Source: Schizochytrium sp. CCTCC M209059
Taxonomy: Eukaryota; Sar; Bigyra; Thraustochytrida; Thraustochytriidae
NCBI GenBank assembly: GCA_000818945.1
Contig: KN805396.1
Coordinates: forward strand, 1-64,000
Direction: 5' to 3'
DNA: 64,000 nt
This document shows, piece after piece, positions 1 through 10,125 of this stretch (positions are counted from its first letter, which is position 1; every line of letters starts with the position of its first letter). Position numbers and translations under genes: made by a program. The notes under the pieces are model-generated. The model saw only the letters and a program-made list of their open reading frames with translations, ran no database searches and had not been told where the DNA came from.

Positions 1-381
1 GTACATGTTTTTCCAGTGATGGTTTGTGTACTGCTGTTTCCAGTAGCGCCATTTGCACGCCAGAACCTCGTGCGGGTCCGTGCAGGCGTGAGGAAGCTTG
101 ATGACCTTTTCGTCGAGAATGCAGACTTGTTGTGCCGCGGCTCCGTTCATGAGACCATCGCCGCAGGATGTGTGAAGGTTTCGCTCTTTGCCGCCCAAGA
201 GATTTACGGTAAGTATTTCATCGAGAAGAAGGATGCACACCAGGGTGGCAACACCAACACAGAAGCACCAACCTGCGACGCCCATGTGCAGTCGCGAAGG
301 CTTCTTTGGCCTATCCATGGACCTGCTGGTCATGCTCAACGTTTCAGCCCTCGTCTGTTCGCCCTCGTCGGGCGGGTGCAT
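1..381 (-). CDS. Membrane-anchored kinase-like protein, copy 1 (partial)
   Basis: First of three tandem copies of a small single-pass membrane protein with a reduced protein-kinase fold. Only codons 1-127 are in the window; the catalytic half is cut off by the left edge. The ATG is at 381 (minus); the in-frame GTG at 402 was not used. A hydrophobic segment spans about residues 33-54, followed by a VIK motif at 93-95 resembling the kinase ATP-binding lysine. Against the copies at 2532 and 6225 this stretch has six substitutions (64, 91, 121, 151, 166, 292). All are at third codon positions and silent, so the gene looks functional rather than decayed. Family assignment rests on the full copies. 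Confidence 0.6.
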   Translation of the reverse strand, partial: MHPPDEGEQTRAETLSMTSRSMDRPKKPSRLHMGVAGWCFCVGVATLVCILLLDEILTVNLLGGKERNLHTSCGDGLMNGAAAQQVCILDEKVIKLPHACTDPHEVLACKWRYWKQQYTNHHWKNMY

Positions 382-1680
382 TTCAGTTTTGCTGTGTGCC
401 ACGACGGCTATTCGTCTTTAGCTATGGCTTTCAGTGCGACAGAAAGCTTTTCGTCCGGAGGAACTGGTCAGGACGAAAGTGTGTCCGTGGTCGCTACACC
501 CGCGGCCGACGTGGCCGGATTTCACTTGCTTCCACCGAGACGGACACCGACAACGCACTGCCAGCTGCAGTTGCTGAAGCCAGCCCTCTCAAGAATGTGG
601 GGGCGTTTTTACCTTCAAGTCCTTCGAGTCATTGATTGATTTGTCGGATGTCCCAGCCCGCCCGCCCGTCGGTCAGCAGTAGCAGCTGCATCGCGCGCGG
701 GCACCCACCCGTGCCCTCCAGTGGCGGACGCTAGACCTTGTTGTCCCTGCAGCAGGTATTTTCACTCAACTGCCCGCTGGTAGCCCAGCCCGAGCGACCG
801 CGTCCGAGTCGTTGCGTTGCATGCTCCGTCATTCGTGTGTCCAGTCGCAGCCGAGTCGCAGCCGAGCCGAGGGTGGCTTCGCTTCGTGGCTTCAAGGCTT
901 CGTAGGCTTCGCTCTTCCTTGAGCTGGAAGAACAAATATGGAAGAACTGTGGTCCTAACAGACCCACTGGCAGGAGTAGTAGACTAGTAGTACGTACTTA
1001 CTTCGGAACTGGACATGCGCGTCCGTCTTCCAGCAACCAAGAGAAAAGGTTTTTCCAGCGACGCGTCGGGATGACCTCTCTGTCGTCAACCATGTGCTGG
1101 CTGGGCTGGCTGGCCGGCGCGTTGTCTCACTCGCAGACAGTTTGTCGGTTGATTGGTTTGCTCTCTCTCTGCCAGGTGCTTGGACGCGAATATCGTACCA
1201 GAAGTGGAAGCGGCGGAAGGCCGCAATCGCTGGCGTTGGCACAACCTTATACACTTGTTCCGCAATTCACCGTAATCTCGGTCGCTGTTTGCGCCAAATG
1301 CGCCAGACGCACGCAGGCCTAGCGCCGCGAACACCCTCTGCAAGCAGAACGCAGCCCTGCGTCGCCCGTGCCTCATACCTACGTACCACTGCAAGCCTTG
1401 AGAGGAGCTGGCCAGAGTCCCTTTCCACCAGGGTGCAACCCATGCTAAGTTAGTTGAACGCTGGCAGAGCAGAGGGCGCGCGCAGCAGCAGCAGCTCTAG
1501 TTGCAGCTTGCAAGGAAGCAAAGCAAAGCAGGGTAAAGCACAGCTGACTGAGCCCAACAAGGAATGTCCCTACACACAATGTTTGGTGGCGGCAAGAGGC
1601 GTCGACCTCGCCATTGCTTTGCGCGATGGAGACCGACCGCCGCGTCTGCGCCTTGCACCGAGAGACCCTGGCGGGCTGGC

Positions 1681-2202
1681 GACCTTGTCGAGCTCTTCGA
1701 CCTTGTCGAGCTCTTCGACCTTGTCGAGCTCTTCGACCTTGTCGAGCTCTTCGACCTTGTCGAGCTCTTCGACCTTGTCGAGCTCTTCGACCTTGTCGAG
1801 CTCTTCGACCTTGTCGAGCTCTTCGACCTTGTCGAGCTCTTCGACCTTGTCGAGCTCTTCGACCTTGTCGAGCTCTTCGACCTTGTCGAGCTCTTCGACC
1901 TTGTCGAGCTCTTCGACCTTGTCGAGCTCTTCGACCTTGTCGAGCTCTTCGACCTTGTCGAGCTCTTCGACCTTGTCGAGCTCTTCGACCTTGTCGAGCT
2001 CTTCGACCTTGTCGAGCTCTTCGACCTTGTCGAGCTCTTCGACCTTGTCGAGCTCTTCGACCTTGTCGAGCTCTTCGACCTTGTCGAGCTCTTCGACCTT
2101 GTCGAGCTCTTCGACCTTGTCGAGCTCTTCGACCTTGTCGAGCTCTTCGACCTTGTCGAGCTCTTCGACCTTGTCGAGCTCTTCGACCTTGTCGAGCTCT
2201 TC
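1681..2202. repeat. 18-bp minisatellite, 29 units (array A)
   Basis: Perfect head-to-tail repeats of GACCTTGTCGAGCTCTTC, 29 units. Each unit junction contains GTCGA-GCTCT-TCGAC, an inverted repeat with 5-bp arms, so both strands can form strings of small hairpins. The unit length is a multiple of three and lacks stop codons in all six frames, which produces long artificial ORFs (LVELFD, KSSTRS, RARQGR and similar repeats). It is not coding on this evidence. Confidence 0.95.
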
Positions 2203-2531
2203 GACCTTTCCCTCGCTCCCTCCTTCCCACGCAGCGGGAGGCGGAGTCGCTGCGCTGCCTGCGACCGGAGCTGGCCGGGCCGCGCCATGGTTCGCGCCCC
2301 TTCCATCAATTCCCTCGCTCGCTCAACCTCAACCTCGCTCGAGGAAATGAAACGAAACAGGAGAGGAGAGGAGAGAGGAGAAAAGAGGAGAGGAAAGGCG
2401 CCAGGTGCCCCCCCCCCCTTTTCGCGTGCAAGGAAGCGCGGCCAAGGCGGGCGACTGTCGCCTCGGGCGGGGCGGGGCGGGAGAGGGATTGGAGCACAGA
2501 GCATGGAACGAGACACGCCAAAGCGTGTGAA

Positions 2532-3257
2532 TCAGTGCGCAACCCAGTCGAGAATACTCGTGTATCCGTAGATGTTGCGGAAAGGCTCGATTTTGTGTGA
2601 GTCACTGTCGTAGCGCTCGATGAGATCCCGAGCCCATCGAGGCACAATGTTGAAGTCGATAAAGAGAAGAGCACCTTTGGCATCCAGGAAGACGTTGGAA
2701 CGAGGCGCAACATCGAGCATGATGTGCCCGTTGATCTCGAGCCAGGCATCGAGTTCCTCCATGCGAAACTTGTTGGCGAGCCGCTGGGGTTCAACGTCAG
2801 TGTGGTGACGAACACGCTCCATCTCAATCTTACTCCCGTCATACGAGAGGACGTTGGCGACGAAGGGCAAGCGAGAGTACATGTTTTTCCAGTGATGGTT
2901 TGTGTACTGCTGTTTCCAGTAGCGCCATTTGCACGCCAGGACCTCGTGCGGGTCCGTGCAGGCGTGGGGAAGCTTGATGACCTTTTCGTCGAGAATACAG
3001 ACTTGTTGTGCCGCGGCTCCGTTCATAAGACCATCGCCGCATGATGTGTGAAGGTTTCGCTCTTTGCCGCCCAAGAGATTTACGGTAAGTATTTCATCGA
3101 GAAGAAGGATGCACACCAGGGTGGCAACACCAACACAGAAGCACCAACCTGCGACGCCCATGTGCAGACGCGAAGGCTTCTTTGGCCTATCCATGGACCT
3201 GCTGGTCATGCTCAACGTTTCAGCCCTCGTCTGTTCGCCCTCGTCGGGCGGGTGCAT
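2532..3257 (-). CDS. Membrane-anchored kinase-like protein, copy 2
   Basis: 241-residue protein, complete. The ATG is at 3257; an in-frame GTG seven codons upstream was rejected. Residues 1-32 are polar and basic, 33-54 form one membrane segment, and the rest is probably lumenal or extracellular (type II orientation, inferred). The C-terminal part carries kinase-like signatures: VIK at 93-95, HxxxDxxxxxN at 178-188 in place of the HRD loop, and DFN at 201-203 in place of DFG. It is far shorter than a normal kinase (about 260 residues for the domain alone), so it may be a minimal secretory-pathway kinase (FAM69/DIPK-like architecture) or a pseudokinase. It differs from copy 3 by two substitutions, one of them Thr153 to Ala. 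The substrate is unknown. Confidence 0.65.
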   Translation of the reverse strand: MHPPDEGEQTRAETLSMTSRSMDRPKKPSRLHMGVAGWCFCVGVATLVCILLLDEILTVNLLGGKERNLHTSCGDGLMNGAAAQQVCILDEKVIKLPHACTDPHEVLACKWRYWKQQYTNHHWKNMYSRLPFVANVLSYDGSKIEMERVRHHTDVEPQRLANKFRMEELDAWLEINGHIMLDVAPRSNVFLDAKGALLFIDFNIVPRWARDLIERYDSDSHKIEPFRNIYGYTSILDWVAH

Positions 3258-3343
3258 TTCAGTTTTGCTGTGTGCCACGACGGCTATTCGTCTTTAGCTA
3301 TGGCTTTCAGTGCGACAGAAAGCTTTTCGTCCGGAGGAACTGG

Positions 3344-4860
3344 TCAGGTGCGTCCGTGGTCGCTACACCAGCGGCCCACGGTGGCGAATTTCTCTTGCTC
3401 TTGCTTTCGCCGAGACAGACACCGTGACCGACGACGCACTGGCCGCTGCTGCAGCCAGCCCAGCCCCTCAGGAATATGTAGGCGCGTCCACCCTCACGTT
3501 TAGTCAAGAATGAAGAAAGGAAACATCGGGCGGGCGAGGGGGCACCTGTGTCCTCCGGCTGCCAGACCTGGTTCTCCTTGCAGCAGGTCTTTTCGCTTCA
3601 GCCGGTAGCCCGAGCGACCGCGCCCGTGACGTTGCATATGCTTCGTCATTCGCATGTCGGCAGCGGCCGAGTCGCAGCCGAGCCGAGCGAGGGTGGCTTC
3701 GCTTTTCCTCGAGCTGGCCCGGGTTTATAATATAATAACGTAAGAGGTAGTAGGGCCTGCTTAGTCGCAGGAATACTTCAGAACTAGTGAGTCCAGCGTA
3801 TGTGTGTCCAACCATGGAAAAGTTTTTCCCTGCGACGCGTCGGGACGCTCTCTGTCGTCAACCCTGGCCACGGACTCGGACTTGCCGAGTTTCTTGGCTG
3901 ATTGGTTGACTGGCCATCGAGGGTTGCGTGAATCGCAGACAACTGGCTGATTGGTTGGCTTGCTCTCTGCAGCCGGCACAGCACAGATGCGTGGACGCGG
4001 ATAGCGCAGCAGGAGTCGAAGCGGCGTAAGGTCCTAGTCATCCCTGGCTCTGGTGGCAGGCACACAGTCAGCATTATTCGTTGTACGTCATAAATCTCGG
4101 TCCTTGTTTGCGTCAGATGCCGTGAGACGCAAACAGAGAGAGGTTAGCCGGGCCTGATGCGACGCACACACAGAGAACCCGGAGCTGTCAAGACTTCCTT
4201 CCGGCCAGCGATCGATCAATGCAAGCATGCTGACGCTCCCGTGGGCGGCAAGCCAAGTCACGAAGCCAAGTCAAGCAAAGCAGGGCAAAGTGGAAAAGAA
4301 ACTGAGCCTGCGAAGGAATGTCACCGGACACAAGCAAGGCCTACCAGCACCAAGCTAGGCCTCGCCTAGCCAGCCACCCACCATGGCCATGGCTTTGCGC
4401 GACAGAGACCCGCCGCGTCTGCGCGCTGAGACGCTGCCGAGCTTGTCGACTTCCTCCTCCCCTCGTGCCTTCGCGGCGACGGGCCGAGCCGGCGCAGAGC
4501 AGAGAGCAAGACGCGCGCCGCGAGTGACGCGGAGCGAGCGGGCCTCGGCGGCGGCCGGGAAAGGCGCCCTGTGTCCCCCCTCGCGCGCACCTCACTGGCC
4601 GGCCGGCCGGCCTCGAGCTGGGAGAGAAGAGGAGAAAGGTGGAGAAGAGGAGAAGGGAGAAGAGGAGAAAGGTGGAGAAAAGGAGAAAGGTGGAGAAAGG
4701 TGGAGAAAAGGAGAAAGGTGGAGAAAGGTGGAGAAAAGGAGAAAGGTGGAGAAAGGTGGAGAAAAGGAGAAAGGTGGAGAAAGGTGGAGAAAAGGAGAAA
4801 GGTGGAGAAAGGTGGAGAAAAGGAGAAAGGTGGAGAAAGGTGGAGAAAAGGAGAAAGGCG
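3344..4860. other. Diverged fossil spacer unit with purine-rich minisatellite
   Basis: After the copy-2 gene the spacer departs from the other copies at about 3344. It remains recognisably related to 476-1680 (for example the stretches near 3540-3700 and 4380-4430 match 710-880 and 1612-1660 with many changes). It ends in a minisatellite at about 4637-4857 built from GGTGGAGAAA, GGTGGAGAAA and AGGAGAAA modules (28-bp higher-order unit, roughly six to seven units). At 4862 a second, fresh copy of the spacer begins. The interval looks like an older array unit whose gene has been lost, fused to a younger unit. No gene is supported here. Confidence 0.7.
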
Positions 4861-5841
4861 GGCACCCACCCGTGCCCTCCAGTGGCGGACGCTAGACCTT
4901 GTTGTCCCTGCAGCAGGTATTTTCACTCAACTGCCCGCTGGTAGCCCAGCCCGAGCGACCGCGTCCGAGTCGTTGCGTTGCATGCTCCGTCATTCGTGTG
5001 TCCAGTCGCAGCCGAGTCGCAGCCGAGCCGAGGGTGGCTTCGCTTCGTGGCTTCAAGGCTTCGTAGGCTTCGCTCTTCCTTGAGCTGGAAGAACAAATAT
5101 GGAAGAACTGTGGTCCTAACAGACCCACTGGCAGGAGTAGTAGACTAGTAGTACGTACTTACTTCGGAACTGGACATGCGCGTCCGTCTTCCAGCAACCA
5201 AGAGAAAAGGTTTTTCCAGCGACGCGTCGGGATGACCTCTCTGTCGTCAACCATGTGCTGGCTGGGCTGGCTGGCCGGCGCGTTGTCTCACTCGCAGACA
5301 GTTTGTCGGTTGATTGGTTTGCTCTCTCTCTGCCAGGTGCTTGGACGCGAATATCGTACCAGAAGTGGAAGCGGCGGAAGGCCGCAATCGCTGGCGTTGG
5401 CACAACCTTATACACTTGTTCCGCAATTCACCGTAATCTCGGTCGCTGTTTGCGCCAAATGCGCCAGACGCACGCAGGCCTAGCGCCGCGAACACCCTCT
5501 GCAAGCAGAACGCAGCCCTGCGTCGCCCGTGCCTCATACCTACGTACCACTGCAAGCCTTGAGAGGAGCTGGCCAGAGTCCCTTTCCACCAGGGTGCAAC
5601 CCATGCTAAGTTAGTTGAACGCTGGCAGAGCAGAGGGCGCGCGCAGCAGCAGCAGCTCTAGTTGCAGCTTGCAAGGAAGCAAAGCAAAGCAGGGTAAAGC
5701 ACAGCTGACTGAGCCCAACAAGGAATGTCCCTACACACAATGTTTGGTGGCGGCAAGAGGCGTCGACCTCGCCATTGCTTTGCGCGATGGAGACCGACCG
5801 CCGCGTCTGCGCCTTGCACCGAGAGACCCTGGCGGGCTGGC

Positions 5842-5895
5842 GACCTTGTCGAGCTCTTCGACCTTGTCGAGCTCTTCGACCTTGTCGAGCTCTTC
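5842..5895. repeat. 18-bp minisatellite, 3 units (array B)
   Basis: Same GACCTTGTCGAGCTCTTC unit and same flanks as arrays A and C, but only three copies. The 26-unit (468-bp) difference accounts for the change in offset between array copies on either side. Confidence 0.95.
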
Positions 5896-6224
5896 GACCT
5901 TTCCCTCGCTCCCTCCTTCCCACGCAGCGGGAGGCGGAGTCGCTGCGCTGCCTGCGACCGGAGCTGGCCGGGCCGCGCCATGGTTCGCGCCCCTTCCATC
6001 AATTCCCTCGCTCGCTCAACCTCAACCTCGCTCGAGGAAATGAAACGAAACAGGAGAGGAGAGGAGAGAGGAGAAAAGAGGAGAGGAAAGGCGCCAGGTG
6101 CCCCCCCCCCCTTTTCGCGTGCAAGGAAGCGCGGCCAAGGCGGGCGACTGTCGCCTCGGGCGGGGCGGGGCGGGAGAGGGATTGGAGCACAGAGCATGGA
6201 ACGAGACACGCCAAAGCGTGTGAA

Positions 6225-6950
6225 TCAGTGCGCAACCCAGTCGAGAATACTCGTGTATCCGTAGATGTTGCGGAAAGGCTCGATTTTGTGTGAGTCACTG
6301 TCGTAGCGCTCGATGAGATCCCGAGCCCATCGAGGCACAATGTTGAAGTCGATAAAGAGAAGAGCACCTTTGGCATCCAGGAAGACGTTGGAACGAGGCG
6401 CAACATCGAGCATGATGTGCCCGTTGATCTCGAGCCAGGCATCGAGTTCCTCCATGCGAAACTTGTTGGCGAGCCGCTGGGGTTCAACGTCAGCGTGGTG
6501 ACGAACACGCTCCATCTCAATCTTACTCCCGTCATACGAGAGGACGTTGGCGACGAAGGGCAAGCGAGAGTACATGTTTTTCCAGTGATGGTTTGTGTAC
6601 TGCTGTTTCCAGTAGCGCCATTTGCACGCCAGGACCTCGTGCGGGTCTGTGCAGGCGTGGGGAAGCTTGATGACCTTTTCGTCGAGAATACAGACTTGTT
6701 GTGCCGCGGCTCCGTTCATAAGACCATCGCCGCATGATGTGTGAAGGTTTCGCTCTTTGCCGCCCAAGAGATTTACGGTAAGTATTTCATCGAGAAGAAG
6801 GATGCACACCAGGGTGGCAACACCAACACAGAAGCACCAACCTGCGACGCCCATGTGCAGACGCGAAGGCTTCTTTGGCCTATCCATGGACCTGCTGGTC
6901 ATGCTCAACGTTTCAGCCCTCGTCTGTTCGCCCTCGTCGGGCGGGTGCAT
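6225..6950 (-). CDS. Membrane-anchored kinase-like protein, copy 3
   Basis: Third copy, 241 residues, ATG at 6950, same layout as copy 2: basic N-terminus, membrane segment about 33-54, VIK 93-95, HxxxDxxxxxN 178-188, DFN 201-203. It differs from copy 2 at only two bases in the CDS, giving Ala153 instead of Thr and one silent change. Its upstream spacer is identical in the stretches compared to that of copy 1, not copy 2, so gene and spacer have different histories (see findings). The three copies are expected to be co-expressed from similar promoters about 0.1-1.2 kb upstream (higher coordinates); no promoter motif was identified. Confidence 0.65.
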   Translation of the reverse strand: MHPPDEGEQTRAETLSMTSRSMDRPKKPSRLHMGVAGWCFCVGVATLVCILLLDEILTVNLLGGKERNLHTSCGDGLMNGAAAQQVCILDEKVIKLPHACTDPHEVLACKWRYWKQQYTNHHWKNMYSRLPFVANVLSYDGSKIEMERVRHHADVEPQRLANKFRMEELDAWLEINGHIMLDVAPRSNVFLDAKGALLFIDFNIVPRWARDLIERYDSDSHKIEPFRNIYGYTSILDWVAH

Positions 6951-8249
6951 TTCAGTTTTGCTGTGTGCCACGACGGCTATTCGTCTTTAGCTATGGCTTT
7001 CAGTGCGACAGAAAGCTTTTCGTCCGGAGGAACTGGTCAGGACGAAAGTGTGTCCGTGGTCGCTACACCCGCGGCCGACGTGGCCGGATTTCACTTGCTT
7101 CCACCGAGACGGACACCGACAACGCACTGCCAGCTGCAGTTGCTGAAGCCAGCCCTCTCAAGAATGTGGGGGCGTTTTTACCTTCAAGTCCTTCGAGTCA
7201 TTGATTGATTTGTCGGATGTCCCAGCCCGCCCGCCCGTCGGTCAGCAGTAGCAGCTGCATCGCGCGCGGGCACCCACCCGTGCCCTCCAGTGGCGGACGC
7301 TAGACCTTGTTGTCCCTGCAGCAGGTATTTTCACTCAACTGCCCGCTGGTAGCCCAGCCCGAGCGACCGCGTCCGAGTCGTTGCGTTGCATGCTCCGTCA
7401 TTCGTGTGTCCAGTCGCAGCCGAGTCGCAGCCGAGCCGAGGGTGGCTTCGCTTCGTGGCTTCAAGGCTTCGTAGGCTTCGCTCTTCCTTGAGCTGGAAGA
7501 ACAAATATGGAAGAACTGTGGTCCTAACAGACCCACTGGCAGGAGTAGTAGACTAGTAGTACGTACTTACTTCGGAACTGGACATGCGCGTCCGTCTTCC
7601 AGCAACCAAGAGAAAAGGTTTTTCCAGCGACGCGTCGGGATGACCTCTCTGTCGTCAACCATGTGCTGGCTGGGCTGGCTGGCCGGCGCGTTGTCTCACT
7701 CGCAGACAGTTTGTCGGTTGATTGGTTTGCTCTCTCTCTGCCAGGTGCTTGGACGCGAATATCGTACCAGAAGTGGAAGCGGCGGAAGGCCGCAATCGCT
7801 GGCGTTGGCACAACCTTATACACTTGTTCCGCAATTCACCGTAATCTCGGTCGCTGTTTGCGCCAAATGCGCCAGACGCACGCAGGCCTAGCGCCGCGAA
7901 CACCCTCTGCAAGCAGAACGCAGCCCTGCGTCGCCCGTGCCTCATACCTACGTACCACTGCAAGCCTTGAGAGGAGCTGGCCAGAGTCCCTTTCCACCAG
8001 GGTGCAACCCATGCTAAGTTAGTTGAACGCTGGCAGAGCAGAGGGCGCGCGCAGCAGCAGCAGCTCTAGTTGCAGCTTGCAAGGAAGCAAAGCAAAGCAG
8101 GGTAAAGCACAGCTGACTGAGCCCAACAAGGAATGTCCCTACACACAATGTTTGGTGGCGGCAAGAGGCGTCGACCTCGCCATTGCTTTGCGCGATGGAG
8201 ACCGACCGCCGCGTCTGCGCCTTGCACCGAGAGACCCTGGCGGGCTGGC

Positions 8250-8771
8250 GACCTTGTCGAGCTCTTCGACCTTGTCGAGCTCTTCGACCTTGTCGAGCTC
8301 TTCGACCTTGTCGAGCTCTTCGACCTTGTCGAGCTCTTCGACCTTGTCGAGCTCTTCGACCTTGTCGAGCTCTTCGACCTTGTCGAGCTCTTCGACCTTG
8401 TCGAGCTCTTCGACCTTGTCGAGCTCTTCGACCTTGTCGAGCTCTTCGACCTTGTCGAGCTCTTCGACCTTGTCGAGCTCTTCGACCTTGTCGAGCTCTT
8501 CGACCTTGTCGAGCTCTTCGACCTTGTCGAGCTCTTCGACCTTGTCGAGCTCTTCGACCTTGTCGAGCTCTTCGACCTTGTCGAGCTCTTCGACCTTGTC
8601 GAGCTCTTCGACCTTGTCGAGCTCTTCGACCTTGTCGAGCTCTTCGACCTTGTCGAGCTCTTCGACCTTGTCGAGCTCTTCGACCTTGTCGAGCTCTTCG
8701 ACCTTGTCGAGCTCTTCGACCTTGTCGAGCTCTTCGACCTTGTCGAGCTCTTCGACCTTGTCGAGCTCTTC
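8250..8771. repeat. 18-bp minisatellite, 29 units (array C)
   Basis: 29 perfect units of the same 18-mer, the same number as array A. This indicates that arrays A and C were copied together very recently or are homogenised as a block. Confidence 0.95.
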
Positions 8772-8880
8772 GACCTTTCCCTCGCTCCCTCCTTCCCACG
8801 CAGCGGGAGGCGGAGTCGCTGCGCTGCCTGCGACCGGAGCTGGCCGGGCCGCGCCATGGTTCGCGCCCCTTCCATCAATT

Positions 8881-9453
8881 CGCTGCTGGCCTGGCCTGGC
8901 CTGGGCTGGCCTGGCCTGGCCTGGGCCGACGCGTCGCGCGCGCTGCGAAGCGACGAGGATGCGGAGCTTGGCCGACGCGCGCCGTCGTTCGTGGTTCTCG
9001 TGCGGTTTTTCGACGGCATGGATTGTCCCAGGCAAACAGGCAGGCAGGCAGGCAGCTGCGCCCGTCGCCTCGCGACCGCGCCGTCGGGAAACGAAGGCGC
9101 GGCAGACTGTCTTAAACGCAGATGGGCAGGCGCGGCTCGCCTCGTGGGTCGCTTGCTCGCATGCAAGTCCCAAACGCAGGATGTGGGAACCCGCCCGAGG
9201 GTTCGAGTTGCAAGCAGGCTGTTTGTAAAGTGAAGCACCTGCACCTGCACCTGCACCTGCGCCTGCTCGCGGAGCTGCGCCTGAACTCGGAGAACCAGGG
9301 TTTTCGTTGCTGCGTTGTTGCGGACGCGTGCCGCGTTGACGAGAACGAGAAGATTGCGCGCGGAGAAGGAGACGTCGACGATGACTTCGGGGGCGGGCCG
9401 GCAGCAGCAGACCGCAATCAATTCGGAGAGAAAGAGAGAGTCGAGAGAGTGCG
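8881..9453. other. Spacer beyond the array
   Basis: Unique sequence begins at 8881. It holds a short GGCCT-rich tract (8884-8930), a run of GCAGGCAG (9040-9056) and four to five CACCTG hexamers (9235-9266). No gene is supported; long ORFs here are read-through from the minisatellite. Confidence 0.6.
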
Positions 9454-9780
9454 ATGGGATGCGTTCATGACAAGCTCGACGCGAATGTCCGCTCGCAAGC
9501 CCGCCCTGGTCGCAACACGAACATCCATGCGAACCCTGATGCTGTCGCTACCGCCATGATTCCTGTCGCTGGCATCCCCAGGGTATGGGACGTGGGTGTC
9601 TCTGCGGTAAAAGCGGACGCGCTTGTGGCCGCTGAGCGGAGGATTGGTGAGCTTGAGGAGGAGCTCGAGGACGCCCAAGAACTGGCGCAATACCTCGTGC
9701 TGCAGAACGACAAGCTTATGACGGAAAAGGATGAGCTCTTGGCACAGCTCAACGCTGACGACAACGGCGACGACGAGTAG
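9454..9780 (+). CDS. Small N-acylated coiled-coil protein
   Basis: 108 residues. The N-terminus is MGCVHDK: Gly2 fits an N-myristoylation site and Cys3 an adjacent palmitoylation site, a pairing common in proteins held at the plasma membrane. Residues about 52-97 form an acidic, leucine-rich heptad region (a coiled coil), and the tail is very acidic (DDNGDDE). No enzyme domain is present. It is read as a small membrane-tethered adaptor; the family is not recognised. The start is chosen because the acylation motif lies exactly at the first ATG of the frame. Confidence 0.65.
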   Translation: MGCVHDKLDANVRSQARPGRNTNIHANPDAVATAMIPVAGIPRVWDVGVSAVKADALVAAERRIGELEEELEDAQELAQYLVLQNDKLMTEKDELLAQLNADDNGDDE

Positions 9781-10125
9781 TAGGCCTTGTTTTTGTAAAA
9801 AAAAACACATGTAGATAAAAATTTATTCATTTATTTATTCTCGCACGCATTCGCATGCACGATCCTTGACTGAAGAAGGGCAGACGTCGTCTATCATGTT
9901 GATGAACCGCTTTGCCTTGTTTTTCCTTTCGATTCTACTATACCTTGCTTCCCCATTCTTTCCTGCCACAAAGTCCATAGCGGGCTAAAACCATAAACAG
10001 ACACTCTTCTTCTATTCTTGGGTTGACGTTTGCTTCAAGACCGATCGAATCAATCATGTAGAAAAGATAAGAAAAGAAAAGAAAAGAAAGAGAAAATCAA
10101 AAATTGCGCATGATTGAGTTCACGC
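9781..10125. other. Convergent 3' flank
   Basis: AT-rich spacer between the stops of the acylated protein and KAE1. It contains an A9 run, ATTTATTC repeats (9820-9840) and AAAAG repeats (10065-10095), which could serve as 3'-end signals for both genes. Nothing else is seen. Confidence 0.5.

Larger units (their letters stand above)
1..8880. repeat. Tandem segmental-duplication array
   Basis: Sequence from 1 recurs at 2877 and 6570. Copies 1 and 3 are collinear with a constant offset of 6569 up to 2311/8880, where identity stops abruptly. Copy 2 matches only piecewise: offset 2876 across the gene, then offset 4161 for 701-1681 (4862-5842), then offset 3693 after the minisatellite. Each unit reads, on the plus strand, kinase-like gene (reverse), about 1.3 kb spacer, 18-bp minisatellite, about 330 bp of GC-rich and purine-rich sequence, next gene. 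The near-identity of non-coding spacers implies recent duplication or homogenisation. Confidence 0.9.

Noticed and set aside
1681..2202. Possible CRISPR-like or regularly spaced array
   Set aside because: Units are contiguous without unique spacers and the genome is eukaryotic; it is a minisatellite.
1445..2571. Several 260-335-residue ORFs on both strands across minisatellite A (and again at 8014-9421)
   Set aside because: They exist only because the 18-bp unit is stop-free in all six frames; flanks have no coding bias and array B shortens them arbitrarily.
9190..9230. tRNA-like GGTTCGAG segment near 9198
   Set aside because: No acceptor stem or anticodon arm could be paired around it; no convincing tRNA found by eye in the window.
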